A stretch of DNA of 64,000 nucleotides from Nocardia cyriacigeorgica (GCF_029868385.1 NZ_JARWNX010000038.1:174495-238494); one strand, 5' to 3'. Counted from the first letter of the stretch, positions 26,566-36,370 are shown. Numbers and translations are program-made. Notes: generated by a model not told the origin, from the sequence alone.

Positions 26566-27822
26566 TTACCGCTGTGCGCGACTGCCTTGCGGCCCGCCCG
26601 TGGTTGCCGAGCTACCGCTGGTGCGGCGGTAGGCGGCGGCGATGGCGGCGAGTTCGTCGGGAGTGAGTACATCCTCGATGCGGGTGAATCCGGTGGGGGC
26701 GCGCTCGGTGACCAGGTGCAGGATGCGGTCCATCGGCATATCCCGATTGGCGAGGACGATGGCGTTGGCCTGATCGCGTCGGGCGGCTTCGTAGCCGGCC
26801 AGGCCGGTTACCGGGTCCGGGGCCGCGGCCAGTTCGGCGGCGAGCACACGCGCGCCGAGCACCGCCTGCGAACCACCGTTGGAGCCGATCGGATACATGG
26901 GATGCGCGGCGTCGCCGACGAGGGTCGCGCGGCCGGTGCCCCAGTGCGACAGCGGGTCTCGGTCCACCATCGGATATTCGAGGATCTCGCCGCTCGCCGC
27001 GAGCAGTTCGGCGATATCCACTCCGGCGATGCGCCAACCCGCATAGTGCGGCAGCACATCCTCCAGCCGACCGGTGCGGTTCCAGTCGGGGTCGGTGGCG
27101 GCGCCGTCGTCGACGCGCACCTCGGCGACCCAGTTGACCAGCGCCCGGCCCCGCCGCTGCGCCGACGCGGAGATCGGATAGGCGACGATCCGAGCGGCCT
27201 GATTGGTACCGGCCAGGATCATCGTCCGGCCGTCGAGGAAGGGCTCGGTCTCGGCGGTCCCGCGCCACATGCGGATGCCGTTCCATCGGGGGCCGGGTTC
27301 GTCCGGGTGCAGATGCGCGCGGACCGCGGAATGCAGGCCGTCCGCACCCACCACCACATCGGCAGTCGACTCGACGACGGCGTCGGTGGTCCGGTCACGC
27401 ACCTGGGCACGGACCAGATCGCCGTCCTCGGCCATCGCCTCGAACCGCATCCCCTCGCGCACCGCGTCGACGCCGAGCCGATCCCGCACCGCTCGCAGCA
27501 GGATCGTGTGTAATTCGCCCCGATGGATCGAGTACTGCGGCCAGGCATGACCGGCGCCCAGACCGCGCGGTTCACTCCAGATCCGGTTGCCGAACCGGTC
27601 GTAGTGCACGGCCGCCGCGGTGGGAATCGCCGTGGCGGCGAGTGCGTCACCGAGGCCGAGCGCGGCCAGTTCCGAGACCGCGTGCGGCAGCAGATTGATC
27701 CCGACGCCCAAGGGTCGCAACGCTCGCACACCGTCGATGACCCGCACATCGATCCCCACGGCATGCAGGCTCAATGCGGTGGTCAACCCCGCGATACCCG
27801 CCCCGACCACCAGCACCTTCAT
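26566..27822 (-). CDS. FAD-dependent aromatic monooxygenase, PhzS-like
   Basis: A 418-residue group A flavin monooxygenase. It has the N-terminal GxGxxG motif (VVGAGIAGLTTALSLH), RPLGVGINLLPHAV, the mid-protein DG motif VVGADGLHSAVRAHLHPD, and the GD motif ATLVGDAAHPMYPIGSNGGSQAV. The matches at LAATAIPT, YSIHRGELHTILL, NWNRTGRLEDVLP-like and PMVDRDPLSHWG segments are especially close to PhzS, which performs decarboxylative hydroxylation of a phenazine acid. Its start overlaps the chorismate-lyase stop (ATGA), so it is translated together with a gene that probably makes 4-hydroxybenzoate. Oxidation of 4-hydroxybenzoate to hydroquinone or protocatechuate is therefore a plausible role. No phenazine genes are visible. 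Confidence 0.85.
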   Translation of the reverse strand: MKVLVVGAGIAGLTTALSLHAVGIDVRVIDGVRALRPLGVGINLLPHAVSELAALGLGDALAATAIPTAAAVHYDRFGNRIWSEPRGLGAGHAWPQYSIHRGELHTILLRAVRDRLGVDAVREGMRFEAMAEDGDLVRAQVRDRTTDAVVESTADVVVGADGLHSAVRAHLHPDEPGPRWNGIRMWRGTAETEPFLDGRTMILAGTNQAARIVAYPISASAQRRGRALVNWVAEVRVDDGAATDPDWNRTGRLEDVLPHYAGWRIAGVDIAELLAASGEILEYPMVDRDPLSHWGTGRATLVGDAAHPMYPIGSNGGSQAVLGARVLAAELAAAPDPVTGLAGYEAARRDQANAIVLANRDMPMDRILHLVTERAPTGFTRIEDVLTPDELAAIAAAYRRTSGSSATTGGPQGSRAQR

Positions 27823-28358
27823 CGCGGCGCCCCCTGCGGAACGAGGACAGCGGCGACCGGCACGACCTCGGGATCGAACTGCTCGCGAATATGGGCGACC
27901 ACCGTCGTGGCGTCACGGAGCAGATACTCCTTGTAGGCGCACCGGCCCTGCACCGATCCGTCCGCGTCGCGCCAGTAGCCGAGGCCGGTGGCCAGCACCG
28001 TGCGGCCGAGGAATCGGCGGGCGGCGAGCAGGCCGTGGCCGATCGGCACCCGGGTGTCGGTGAGGATCGAGGCCAGTTCCGCGTTGCGGCAGCTGACCGT
28101 CACCTCGTTGCGCGATATCGGTCGAGCGGTCACCGTGTGCAATTCGGACCGGCGGCGCACCACCTGATCACCATCGACGCTGGCCAGGCCACGGCGCACC
28201 CGCTCGGGCAGCGCCACCGCCGAACATGTGCGCTGTTCGAGCAGGACCAGCGAGAGCGGCGCCTCCAACAGCGCTTCCAGCATCAGCGTCGTCGATCCAT
28301 CGGCCTGTAGCAACATCCGCGTCAGCGGTGGAAACTCCGCGCCGGGCGCCCCACTCAT
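27819..28358 (-). CDS. Chorismate lyase-like protein (DUF98 family)
   Basis: About 179 residues. The pattern LTRMLLQADGSTTLMLEALL, RRRSELHTVTARPISRNEVTVS and LTDTRVPIGHGLLAARR fits the chorismate pyruvate-lyase family that includes mycobacterial Rv2949c, which converts chorismate to 4-hydroxybenzoate and pyruvate. The start at 28358 has GGAG six bases upstream; longer in-frame starts reach 28463 but add unconserved sequence. It forms a two-gene unit with the PhzS-like monooxygenase. It could supply an aromatic building block for a quinone, glycolipid or the neighbouring siderophore, though salicylate or dihydroxybenzoate, not 4-hydroxybenzoate, is the usual siderophore aryl group. Confidence 0.75.
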   Translation of the reverse strand: MSGAPGAEFPPLTRMLLQADGSTTLMLEALLEAPLSLVLLEQRTCSAVALPERVRRGLASVDGDQVVRRRSELHTVTARPISRNEVTVSCRNAELASILTDTRVPIGHGLLAARRFLGRTVLATGLGYWRDADGSVQGRCAYKEYLLRDATTVVAHIREQFDPEVVPVAAVLVPQGAPR

Positions 28359-28540
28359 ACCCTGCTCCACCGCACCGAGCATACGCATCCGCCGCCGGGG
28401 CGCATCTCGAACGGAATCCGATTTCCTTGTCGGCGAACAACATACGATCGAGCAACGCGGCACACCCCGGCGATCGGGGAATGGTGCCGTAGATCACCGC
28501 GTTGTCGCTGCACGAGACCACCACAACCGAGGAGATCACG

Positions 28541-28981
28541 ATGACCACCACCGGATCCGCACAACTCATCGATACCTCCACCGAGTTCGGTGCCGGAGTC
28601 GCGAAGCGGCTCGAGCAGGAGCAGGTCGTCTGGCTGACCACCGTCGGACCCACCGGGACCCCGCAGCCGAATCCGGTGTGGTTTCTGTGGCGCGACGGCG
28701 AATTCCTGCTCTTCAGCCAGCCCGACCGGCCGAAGCTGCGCAATATCGCCCGCAATCCGCGGGTCGCACTGCATCTGAACAGCACCGAATCGGGCGGTGA
28801 TGTGGTGGTCCTCACCGGCGCCGCACGTATCGACGACACCGATCCCGCACCGGCGGAGACCGACGCCTACGTCGAGAAGTACACCGAGGGCCTGGTCAGT
28901 ATCTCCATGACGAGGGATCAGTTCTTCGAGGAGTACTCGGTGCCGATCCGCATCACCCCGGATCGACTGCGCGGTTTCTGA
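28541..28981 (+). CDS. PPOX-class F420-dependent oxidoreductase
   Basis: A 146-residue split-beta-barrel protein of the pyridoxamine-5'-phosphate-oxidase-like class. KRLEQEQVVWLTTVGPTGTPQPNPVWFLWRDGEFLLFSQPDRPKLRNIARNPRVALHL is the characteristic N-terminal half. Many actinobacterial members of this size bind F420 rather than FMN and reduce quinone-like or other small substrates; the actual substrate is unknown. The start at 28541 follows GAGGAG. It diverges from the chorismate-lyase gene across about 180 bp. Confidence 0.85.
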   Translation: MTTTGSAQLIDTSTEFGAGVAKRLEQEQVVWLTTVGPTGTPQPNPVWFLWRDGEFLLFSQPDRPKLRNIARNPRVALHLNSTESGGDVVVLTGAARIDDTDPAPAETDAYVEKYTEGLVSISMTRDQFFEEYSVPIRITPDRLRGF

Positions 28982-29032
28982 GCCGCGGCGGTCGGCGGGC
29001 CCGCACCGCATCGTCCACTACTGTCGATACCG

Positions 29033-29977
29033 ATGAGAAGAAGGCAGCAACCTCCGCTGCCGAAGCGGTACGGCTTGGATCCGGCCCGTCTACGGCTGCC
29101 GGAAGACGGCGAGTGGGCGACGATCCGTGACCATCTGGTGCATCGTCTGCCGAGAGTGCCCGCCGCCCGTATCGATGAACTGCTGCGCGAGGGCGGCATC
29201 GTCGATCTGTCCGGGCCGATCGCCCCGGACGCGCCGTATGTCCCCGGCGGTGCGGTGTGGTTTCACCGGGATCTGCCGGAGGAGACCGAGGTGCCCTTCG
29301 ACTTACCGATCGTGCACCGCGACGATCATCTACTCGTGGTCGACAAACCGCATTTCCTCGCCACCATTCCGCGCGGTCAGCACATCTTGCAGACCGCGCT
29401 GGTGCGCTTGCGCCGCGAGCTGGATCTGCCGGATCTGATCCCGGCGCACCGCCTGGACCGGGCCACCGCCGGCCTGGTGCTGTTCGTGATCGATCCCGCC
29501 CGGCGCGGCGCTTATCAGACGATGTTCCATGAGCGCACCGTCCGCAAGGAGTACGAGGCGATCGCACCCTACGACCCGTCGCTGGAGCTGCCGCGGACCA
29601 TACGCAGCCGGATCGTCAAGGAGAAGCAGGTGCTCGCCGCGCAGGAGGTTCCCGGTGAGCCCAATGCGGAGACCTACGTCGAGCTGACCGAATACCGCGA
29701 CGGGCTCGGCCGCTATCGGCTCTTCCCGCATACCGGGCGCACCCATCAGCTCCGGCTGCATCTGAACTCGCTCGGCATCCCGATCCTCGGCGACGATTTC
29801 TATCCCGTCCTCACCGATAAACCGGTGAGCGATTTCACCAGGCCACTCCAACTGCTGGCCGCGGCCATCGAGTTCACCGACCCGATCACCGGGCTGCCGT
29901 GCCGCTTCGATACCCGGCGCACCTTGCAGGCCTGGACCGACCCGGAGGGGTGGGCGCGCGGCGCGACACCCGACTGA
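29033..29977 (+). CDS. RluA-family RNA pseudouridine synthase
   Basis: A 314-residue pseudouridine synthase. The catalytic Asp is in PAHRLDRATAGLVLF, preceded by HRDDHLLVVDKPHFLATIP and followed by LFPHTGRTHQLRLHLNSLGIPILGDDFY, the usual RluA/RluC/RluD order. The N-terminal 90 residues form a partial S4-like region (LVHRLPRVPAARIDELLREGGIVDL). It isomerises uridine in rRNA or tRNA; the target cannot be told from sequence. It is a stand-alone gene, 51 bp after the PPOX gene. Confidence 0.92.
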   Translation: MRRRQQPPLPKRYGLDPARLRLPEDGEWATIRDHLVHRLPRVPAARIDELLREGGIVDLSGPIAPDAPYVPGGAVWFHRDLPEETEVPFDLPIVHRDDHLLVVDKPHFLATIPRGQHILQTALVRLRRELDLPDLIPAHRLDRATAGLVLFVIDPARRGAYQTMFHERTVRKEYEAIAPYDPSLELPRTIRSRIVKEKQVLAAQEVPGEPNAETYVELTEYRDGLGRYRLFPHTGRTHQLRLHLNSLGIPILGDDFYPVLTDKPVSDFTRPLQLLAAAIEFTDPITGLPCRFDTRRTLQAWTDPEGWARGATPD

Positions 29978-30150
29978 GCAGCGCCCCGGCACCGCTCCAT
30001 CAGCGACATACCTCACACACCGCGCCGCAGCCGTGCGCGCGCGAGCCGGGTGAACAGCAGCTCAGAGCCATGATCCGCGTATGGATCAGCCATATGCGGC
30101 AGGTATCGCCACCACGGGAACACACAGGTTCGATCCGTACACTATCGGCG

Positions 30151-30897
30151 ATGTCTTCCACCGTCCTCGACGCCGCGGAACCGGTCCGCCGCCACAAGAT
30201 CCACGCCTACCTCGACATAGCCGTCGTGATCGCGGTGCTGGCCGGTACCAATCTGATCGCGCATTTCACCACCGCATGGGCCAATATCGTCACCGTGCCG
30301 GTCGCGGCACTCGTCCTGCTGACGATGATGCGACGCCGCGGTCTCGGTTGGACCGAACTCGGACTGTCCCGGCGGCACTGGAAGCGCGGGGCCCTCTACG
30401 CGCTCGCCGCGGTCGGTGTGGTGCTCACCGTCGTCGCGATCGGCGCGGCGCTGCCGACCACCCGGCCGTTCTTCATGGCCGACCGGTACGCCACCATCTC
30501 CGGCGCGCTCATCGCGTCGATGATCATCATCCCGCTCCAGACGGTGATCCCGGAGGAGCTGGCGTTCCGTGGCGTCCTGCACGGCACCCTCGGGCGCGTC
30601 TACAGCGCCAGAGGGGTGTTCGCGGCCGGTTCGCTGCTGTTCGGCCTCTGGCATATCGCCTCCTCCCTCGGGCTGACCGCGGGCAACCGGGGTCTGTCGG
30701 AGATCGTCGGCGGCGGCGTCGCGGGGCAGATCGCGGGCATCGCACTGGCGGTGGCGGCCACCGCGGTGGCGGGGGTGGTGTTCACCTGGTTGCGCCACCG
30801 CAGCGGCAGCCTGCTCGCGCCCATCGCACTGCACTGGTCGGTCAACGGCGCTGGTGCGCTGGCCGCCGCCGTCGTCTGGCAGACCACGATCGCCTGA
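30151..30897 (+). CDS. CPBP-family intramembrane metalloprotease
   Basis: About 248 residues with six to eight predicted membrane segments. The CPBP/Abi (CAAX-protease-like) motifs are present: PEELAFRGVLHG (EExxxR), then FGLWHIASS with its His, and ALHWSVNGAGALA near the C-terminus. These residues are the presumed metal ligands of the glutamic-type intramembrane protease. The start at 30151 is chosen because upstream in-frame sequence is not membrane-like and codes for nothing recognisable. Substrate unknown. Confidence 0.88.
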   Translation: MSSTVLDAAEPVRRHKIHAYLDIAVVIAVLAGTNLIAHFTTAWANIVTVPVAALVLLTMMRRRGLGWTELGLSRRHWKRGALYALAAVGVVLTVVAIGAALPTTRPFFMADRYATISGALIASMIIIPLQTVIPEELAFRGVLHGTLGRVYSARGVFAAGSLLFGLWHIASSLGLTAGNRGLSEIVGGGVAGQIAGIALAVAATAVAGVVFTWLRHRSGSLLAPIALHWSVNGAGALAAAVVWQTTIA

Positions 30898-30914
30898 GCC
30901 GGTCGGGCCCGGCG

Positions 30915-31262
30915 GCAGGCCTCACGCAGCTCGGACAGGTTGGCGATCACTTGATCGACCGTGCCGACACCGGGCATGCCGCGGAAGGCACTCAGCGACG
31001 CATCCACCTGCTCCGGCGTCGCGAACCGCGCCAGATGGTCGCGCAGATTCTCCAGGCGCTGCTGCACCTCTGCCTCGGTGCGGCCGATGGCGATGTTGTA
31101 GTCGGCGGTGCGGGTGATGGCCTCGAAATCGGTCCCGGCCTCGGCGCAGTGCTTGCGCAGGATCTCGGACTTGTGCGCGAGGCCGGCGGGCGTGCCGTCA
31201 AAGTTGGTGTAGTCGGCGTACTTCGCCGCGATGGCGAGGGTGACCTTCTCGCCGCCGCGATC
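30915..31262 (-). pseudogene. Remnant of an LLM-class F420-dependent oxidoreductase gene
   Basis: The minus strand encodes about 115 residues (RGGEKVTLAIAAKYADYTNFDGTPAGLAHKSEIL ... GTVDQVIANLSELREA, given in parts) that fit the C-terminal third of luciferase-like F420-dependent oxidoreductases. The N-terminal two thirds are missing; homology stops just before the vapC stop codon. The normal C-terminal end is also missing: after ELREA the frame runs into the complementary strand of the CPBP gene. There is no sensible start codon. This looks like a gene broken on both sides. Confidence 0.65.
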
Positions 31263-31278
31263 CAGAGCGCTCCGGTAA

Positions 31279-31722
31279 CTATCGGTAATTCGAGTCGTCG
31301 GGCAGAACGCGAAATGCCGGGTACTTGCGCAGCGGTCGAATGACTGGGAAGTCACGGCGATCGAGCGTCAGGATCGCATCGGTATCGAGTTCATCCGCCA
31401 CCGTGACACACATTGCGTCGACGATATCGAGATTCAACCGGTCGTATTGCGCTCGAACCCGCACCGCGGTCCGGAGTTGAGCGGCAGTCACATCCGCGAC
31501 GGCCACCCGGGTCGATGCAATACGTTCTGCCAACACTCCAAGGATAGAGTCGGCAGTCTTACGCCCCGCCCGCACACTGGCCACGTGATGCACCTCGGTC
31601 AGGGCAAGTGGGCTGATCACCAGCGCACTTGCCTCATCCGCTGCTCGACGCACCGCGAAATGCTCCGGGTCGGTGCGGTTGAAGAGCGCGAGGATCCCAG
31701 AGGTGTCTGCGACAACGATCAT
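31279..31722 (-). CDS. vapC: VapC-type PIN-domain toxin
   Basis: A 147-residue PIN-domain ribonuclease. The four acidic positions are visible: Asp in VADTSGI, Glu in LALTEVHH, Asp in NLDIVDAMCV and Asp in LTLDRRDF. VapC toxins cut tRNA or rRNA when released from their antitoxin. The start overlaps the vapB stop by 4 bp, the usual arrangement. The cassette lies against a broken oxidoreductase gene, which suggests arrival by insertion or rearrangement. Confidence 0.88.
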   Translation of the reverse strand: MIVVADTSGILALFNRTDPEHFAVRRAADEASALVISPLALTEVHHVASVRAGRKTADSILGVLAERIASTRVAVADVTAAQLRTAVRVRAQYDRLNLDIVDAMCVTVADELDTDAILTLDRRDFPVIRPLRKYPAFRVLPDDSNYR

Positions 31723-31943
31723 GCGGATCGGTTCATGGCGTTACGAATGTCGTCCTTGCCGATCGGACCGCCCAGGTCGAACGTTTCGTCATCACGGACG
31801 AGCGGACTGCTCCACTGACGATTCCGCATCAGATATCCACGAACGGCATCCCGCGTGATTTCCTGCTTCGAGCGGCCCTCCGCGTCCGCCTGCGCGCTCA
31901 GCGCCGCCTCTTCTTCCTCTGAGAGTCGCATCGTCCAAGCCAT
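31719..31943 (-). CDS. vapB: VapB-type ribbon-helix-helix antitoxin
   Basis: A 74-residue antitoxin. The N-terminal MAWTMRLSEEEEAALSAQADAEGRSKQEITRDAVRGYLM is a ribbon-helix-helix DNA-binding fold (here read in pieces: TMRLSEEEEAAL strand and SKQEITRDAV helix), and the C-terminal DDETFDLGGPIGKDDIRNAMN is the flexible toxin-neutralising tail. It overlaps vapC by 4 bp. Repeats just upstream (31951-31976) are a likely autoregulatory operator. Confidence 0.87.
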   Translation of the reverse strand: MAWTMRLSEEEEAALSAQADAEGRSKQEITRDAVRGYLMRNRQWSSPLVRDDETFDLGGPIGKDDIRNAMNRSA

Positions 31944-31950
31944 GGCCTAA

Positions 31951-31976
31951 TGATACCAGGACTGATACCAGTATCA
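31951..31976. promoter_or_regulatory. Repeated TGATACCAG operator upstream of vapBC
   Basis: TGATACCAG occurs twice, 12 bp apart, and the second copy is part of a near-palindrome TGATACCAGTATCA (31963-31976). Its place directly upstream of vapB fits an operator for the VapBC complex. Confidence 0.6.
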
Positions 31977-32016
31977 TTCTATCCTGCGAACATGCCTACG
32001 TCGGCGCTACCGAATC

Positions 32017-32604
32017 TCAGCAGTGCTCGCAGATTCCGGTGGCAGGCAGCTGGATGAAGCAGCTGGAGCACACCACCACACGACTTTCCGGGTCGGACTT
32101 CGCAGCGGCGGTTGTGGTGCTGGTGCCACGGCGGGCCGCACCTCCGCGCGGGACCAGGGGCGGGATGCCGCCGTCGGCGGGGACGTCGGCGCCGTGGGCG
32201 GCGTAGCAGGCCCAGCGGGCGTAGGCGGCGTGCGATTCGATATCGGCGGGGATGGGCAGGGCGGCGAGTTCGAGGACGTATTTGTAGCTGTCGCTCACCT
32301 TGTGGTTCTGCTTGACGCACAGCGCGGTCAGTGGCGGCTCGCCCGCCTTGTGGCAGCGGCGCGCGACCTTGCGCAGGATCGCGTCCATCCAGGTGCGGGT
32401 CGGCGCGTCGGTACGCACGCCCGTCATGGTCTGCACCCGTTCGGCCAGCTCCTTGACCGTCACGAAATGCCCATAGCCGGTGGCGGTTTCGGCGAGCACC
32501 TCATGCGCGGCCAGCGCCCACGCCACGGTTGCGTCCCGGAACATCACCCCCGTGCCGTCGTCGATCCGCCAGGCTCCCGATGTCGTCGTCGCAGCATCCC
32601 TCAT
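32017..32604 (-). CDS. Hypothetical protein with C-terminal zinc-ribbon motif
   Basis: A 195-residue protein. The N-terminal 120 residues are helical (LAAHEVLAETATGYGHFVTVKELAERVQTMTGVRT...ILRKVARRCHKAGEPPLTALCV); the middle is Gly/Ala/Arg-rich; and the end is VVVCSSCFIQLPATGICEHC with four Cys spaced as in a zinc ribbon. I recall similar actinobacterial proteins that share both the helical region and this Cys-containing tail, but know no function for them. A nucleic-acid or protein-binding role is only suggested by the zinc ribbon. Confidence 0.7.
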   Translation of the reverse strand: MRDAATTTSGAWRIDDGTGVMFRDATVAWALAAHEVLAETATGYGHFVTVKELAERVQTMTGVRTDAPTRTWMDAILRKVARRCHKAGEPPLTALCVKQNHKVSDSYKYVLELAALPIPADIESHAAYARWACYAAHGADVPADGGIPPLVPRGGAARRGTSTTTAAAKSDPESRVVVCSSCFIQLPATGICEHC

Positions 32605-32715
32605 AGCCCGTCCACGTTAGCCCCCGATACCCGCGACACGCCAAACCCACCACGGGCATATCGTGTTTCGGCTTCATCACATTCGGGGCGCTCCCGGCAT
32701 ACCGGCAAGAAAAGA

Positions 32716-32750
32716 CGAAGGCCCGCTTCCGGAAAGGAAGCGGGCCTTCG
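32716..32750. terminator. Rho-independent terminator of the S10 operon
   Basis: A perfect 15-bp stem (CGAAGGCCCGCTTCC / GGAAGCGGGCCTTCG) with a GGAAA loop lies 24 bp beyond the rpsQ stop. It ends the S10 operon here, so the spc operon is not directly attached. Confidence 0.88.
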
Positions 32751-32773
32751 AGACTCGAGCCGAAGAGAGAGGC

Positions 32774-33046
32774 TTACTTGGCCTTCTCCAGGACCTCGAC
32801 CAGACGCCAGCGCTTGGTGGCCGACAGTGGACGGGTCTCCATCAGCTGAACGCGGTCGCCGATACCGGCGATCTCGTTCTCGTCATGCGCCTTCACCTTG
32901 GAGGTGGTGCGAATGATCTTGCCGTAGAGCGGATGCCGGTGACGGTCCTCCAGCTCGACGACGATCGTCTTGTTCATCTTGTCCGAGACAACGTAGCCGG
33001 TGCGAACCTTGCGGCTGTTGCGCTGTTCTTCGACCTTCTCGCTCAT
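32774..33046 (-). CDS. rpsQ: 30S ribosomal protein S17
   Basis: A 90-residue S17: [27 protein letters not shown] and [21 protein letters not shown] are the family pattern. It binds 16S rRNA early in 30S assembly. It is the last gene of the S10 operon; its start overlaps the rpmC stop by 4 bp. Confidence 0.98.
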   Translation of the reverse strand: MSEKVEEQRNSRKVRTGYVVSDKMNKTIVVELEDRHRHPLYGKIIRTTSKVKAHDENEIAGIGDRVQLMETRPLSATKRWRLVEVLEKAK

Positions 33047-33282
33047 GCCGCATCTCCCTTGCCAGCGGGTCCGGTGGCCAGACCGAGCTCGCGCTCACGC
33101 ATGACCGTGTAGATACGCGCGATCTCGTGACGCACCACACGCAGACGACGGTTGTTGTCCAACTGTCCCGTCGCCATCTGGAAGCGCAGGTTGAACAGCT
33201 CTTCCTTCGACTCACGCAGGCGGGCGACGAGCTCCTCTTCGGTGAGCTCACGGAGCTCTGCGGCCGGTGTTCCGGTAGCCAT
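33043..33282 (-). CDS. rpmC: 50S ribosomal protein L29
   Basis: A 79-residue L29 with [26 protein letters not shown] and [15 protein letters not shown]. The ATG at 33282 overlaps the rplP stop (ATGA); an upstream in-frame codon would add an unconserved stretch. The tail beyond residue 65 is a little longer than in many bacteria. Confidence 0.97.
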   Translation of the reverse strand: MATGTPAAELRELTEEELVARLRESKEELFNLRFQMATGQLDNNRRLRVVRHEIARIYTVMRERELGLATGPAGKGDAA

Positions 33283-33698
33283 CAGAACTGCTCCTCCCTG
33301 GTCACGATCCTGCACTTCATGGGGAGCTTGTGCATCGCGCGGCGCAGGGCCTCACGAGCAATCTCCTCGTTCGGGTAAGACATTTCGAACATCACGCGAC
33401 CGGGCTTGACGTTCGCGACCCACCACTCCGGCGAACCCTTACCGGAACCCATGCGGGTCTCGGCGGGCTTCTTGGTGAGCGGGCGATCCGGGTAGATGTT
33501 GATCCAGATCTTGCCGCCACGCTTGATGTGGCGGGTCATCGCGATACGCGCCGACTCGATCTGCCGGTTGGTGACGTAGGCAGGCTCGAGCGCCTGGATG
33601 CCGTACTCACCGAACGCCACCGAGGTGCCGCCCTTCGACATACCGGACCGGCCGGGGTGATGCTGCTTGCGGTGCTTGACCTTGCGAGGCATCAGCAT
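33282..33698 (-). CDS. rplP: 50S ribosomal protein L16
   Basis: A 138-residue L16 beginning [14 protein letters not shown] and containing [22 protein letters not shown], of usual length. L16 lies near the A site and is needed for 50S maturation. It starts 3 bp after the rpsC stop. Confidence 0.98.
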   Translation of the reverse strand: MLMPRKVKHRKQHHPGRSGMSKGGTSVAFGEYGIQALEPAYVTNRQIESARIAMTRHIKRGGKIWINIYPDRPLTKKPAETRMGSGKGSPEWWVANVKPGRVMFEMSYPNEEIAREALRRAMHKLPMKCRIVTREEQF

Positions 33699-33701
33699 GC
33701 G

Positions 33702-34499
<798 letters not shown>

Positions 34500-34901
34500 T
34501 TACTTTGCCCCTCCCTTCCGGCGGTTACGAGTGGATCCACCGGCGGTGGGGATGCTCTCGACCTCGATGGTGATGTGGCTGGTGCGCTTGCGGATCCGGA
34601 ACGCACGGCCCTGGGCCCGCGGCTGGAAACGCTTCATGGTGGCGCCCTCGTCGACGTAGGCCGTCGAGATGACCAGCGTGTCGGGGTTGAGGCCGAGGTT
34701 GTTCTCGGCGTTCGCCGCGGCACTCGCCACGACCTTGGCGACCGGTTCGCTCGCGGCCTGCGGCGCGAACTTCAGGATCGCCAGTGCGTCCTCGACCCGC
34801 TTGCCGCGGACCAGGTCCACGACACGACGAGCCTTCATCGGGGTGACGCGCACATGCTTGGCCGTCGCCCGAGCGGTGGGGTTCTGAGTTTCGGTCGTCA
34901 T
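34500..34901 (-). CDS. rplV: 50S ribosomal protein L22
   Basis: A 133-residue L22 with [22 protein letters not shown] and the tunnel-lining loop ending [21 protein letters not shown]. The start overlaps the rpsS stop by 4 bp. The loop of L22 reaches the exit tunnel, where macrolide resistance changes occur; nothing unusual is seen here. Confidence 0.98.
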   Translation of the reverse strand: MTTETQNPTARATAKHVRVTPMKARRVVDLVRGKRVEDALAILKFAPQAASEPVAKVVASAAANAENNLGLNPDTLVISTAYVDEGATMKRFQPRAQGRAFRIRKRTSHITIEVESIPTAGGSTRNRRKGGAK

Positions 34902-35179
34902 CGCCGCTTGCTCTTCCGGTCGTCCTTGACGTGGCTCTTGAACGTCCTGGTCGGCGCGAACTCACCGAGCTTGTGCCCGACCATGTTCTCCGAGACGAAC
35001 ACCGGCACATGCTTGCGGCCGTCGTGGACGGCGAAGGTGTGACCGATGAAATCCGGGGTGATGGTCGAACGACGCGACCAGGTCTTGATGACCTGCTTGG
35101 TGCCCTTGTCGTTCTGCACGTCCACCTTCGCTTGGAGGTGGTCGTCGACGAACGGGCCCTTCTTGAGGCTGCGTGGCAT
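34898..35179 (-). CDS. rpsS: 30S ribosomal protein S19
   Basis: A 93-residue S19: [15 protein letters not shown] start and [35 protein letters not shown] core in two parts. It binds 16S rRNA in the head of the 30S subunit. It overlaps rplV. Confidence 0.98.
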   Translation of the reverse strand: MPRSLKKGPFVDDHLQAKVDVQNDKGTKQVIKTWSRRSTITPDFIGHTFAVHDGRKHVPVFVSENMVGHKLGEFAPTRTFKSHVKDDRKSKRR

Positions 35180-35194
35180 TTCTTACCTCCTCCT

Positions 35195-36031
35195 TCAGCG
35201 CTTCTTGCCGGTCTTGCGACGGCGGACGATGAGCTTGTCGCTCGGACGGTTGGGCTTACGGGTGCGGCCTTCCGGCTGACCCCACGGCGAGACCGGGTGG
35301 CGACCACCGGAGGTCTTGCCCTCACCACCACCGTGCGGGTGGTCGACCGGGTTCATGACGACACCACGGACCGTGGGGCGGCGACCCTTCCAGCGCATAC
35401 GGCCGGCCTTGCCCCAGTTGATGTTCGACTGTTCGGCATTGCCGACCTCGCCGACGGTGGCGCGGCAGCGCACGTCGACGCGGCGGATCTCACCGGAGGG
35501 CATACGCAGCGTGGCGTAGGGGCCTTCCTTACCGAGCAGCTGGATGCTCATACCGGCCGAACGGGCCAGCTTGGCACCGCCACCGGGACGCAGCTCCACC
35601 GCGTGGATGGTGGTACCGGTCGGGATGTTGCGCAGCGGCAGGTTGTTACCCGGCTTGATGTCGGCGGTGGGGCCGGACTCGATCGGGGTGCCCTGCGTCA
35701 CGCCCTTGGGCGCGATGATGTAGCGCTTCTCGCCGTCGCGGTAGTGCAGCAGCGCGATGTTCGCGGTCCGGTTGGGGTCGTACTCGATGTGTGCGACCTT
35801 GGCCGGGATGCCGTCCTTGTCCAGCCGACGGAAGTCGATCAGACGGTAGGCGCGCTTGTGGCCGCCACCGCGGTGCCGGGTGGTGATCCGGCCGTGGGCG
35901 TTGCGGCCGCCGCTCTTGGTGAGCGGGCGGATCAGCGACTTCTCGGGCGTCGACCGAGTGATCTCGGCGAAGTCCGACACGGACGACCCGCGGCGGCCCG
36001 GGGTAGTCGGCTTGTACTTACGGATTGCCAT
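35195..36031 (-). CDS. rplB: 50S ribosomal protein L2
   Basis: A 278-residue L2: [15 protein letters not shown] start, the [11 protein letters not shown] segment, and the highly conserved [16 protein letters not shown] near the C-terminus containing the His essential for peptidyl transferase function. Normal length. Confidence 0.99.
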   Translation of the reverse strand: MAIRKYKPTTPGRRGSSVSDFAEITRSTPEKSLIRPLTKSGGRNAHGRITTRHRGGGHKRAYRLIDFRRLDKDGIPAKVAHIEYDPNRTANIALLHYRDGEKRYIIAPKGVTQGTPIESGPTADIKPGNNLPLRNIPTGTTIHAVELRPGGGAKLARSAGMSIQLLGKEGPYATLRMPSGEIRRVDVRCRATVGEVGNAEQSNINWGKAGRMRWKGRRPTVRGVVMNPVDHPHGGGEGKTSGGRHPVSPWGQPEGRTRKPNRPSDKLIVRRRKTGKKR

Positions 36032-36064
36032 GAGTTCTTCTCTGCTTTCTGGATTCCCAGACGC

Positions 36065-36370
36065 TTACGCGACCGGGCCTCCGAAGATCTCGATGGGCTT
36101 GCTGTCGGCCGAGATGGTCACGAGCGCGCGCTTGGTGTCCTTACGCTTGCCGTAACCGAAGCGGGTCCGCTTGCGCTTGCCCTGACGGTTGGCGGTGTTG
36201 ACGCTGGTGACCTTGACGCCGAAAACCTTCTCGACGGCGATCTTGATCTGCGTCTTGTTCGAGTCCGGGTGCACGAGGAAGGTGTAGGTGCCCTCCTCGA
36301 TCAGCCCATAGGACTTCTCCGAGATGACCGGCGCAAGCAGGATGTCGCGGGGGTCGGCGATGGTGGTCAC
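36065..36370 (-). CDS. rplW: 50S ribosomal protein L23
   Basis: A 101-residue L23 ([47 protein letters not shown]). It sits at the tunnel exit and docks trigger factor and SRP. The start overlaps the rplD stop. Confidence 0.98.
   Translation of the reverse strand: MTTIADPRDILLAPVISEKSYGLIEEGTYTFLVHPDSNKTQIKIAVEKVFGVKVTSVNTANRQGKRKRTRFGYGKRKDTKRALVTISADSKPIEIFGGPVA

Noticed and set aside
30600..31355. A 251-residue minus-strand frame taken as one full gene
   Set aside because: Only the middle part resembles an F420-dependent oxidoreductase; the left part is antisense to the CPBP protease gene and the right part overlaps vapC, so it is annotated as a remnant.
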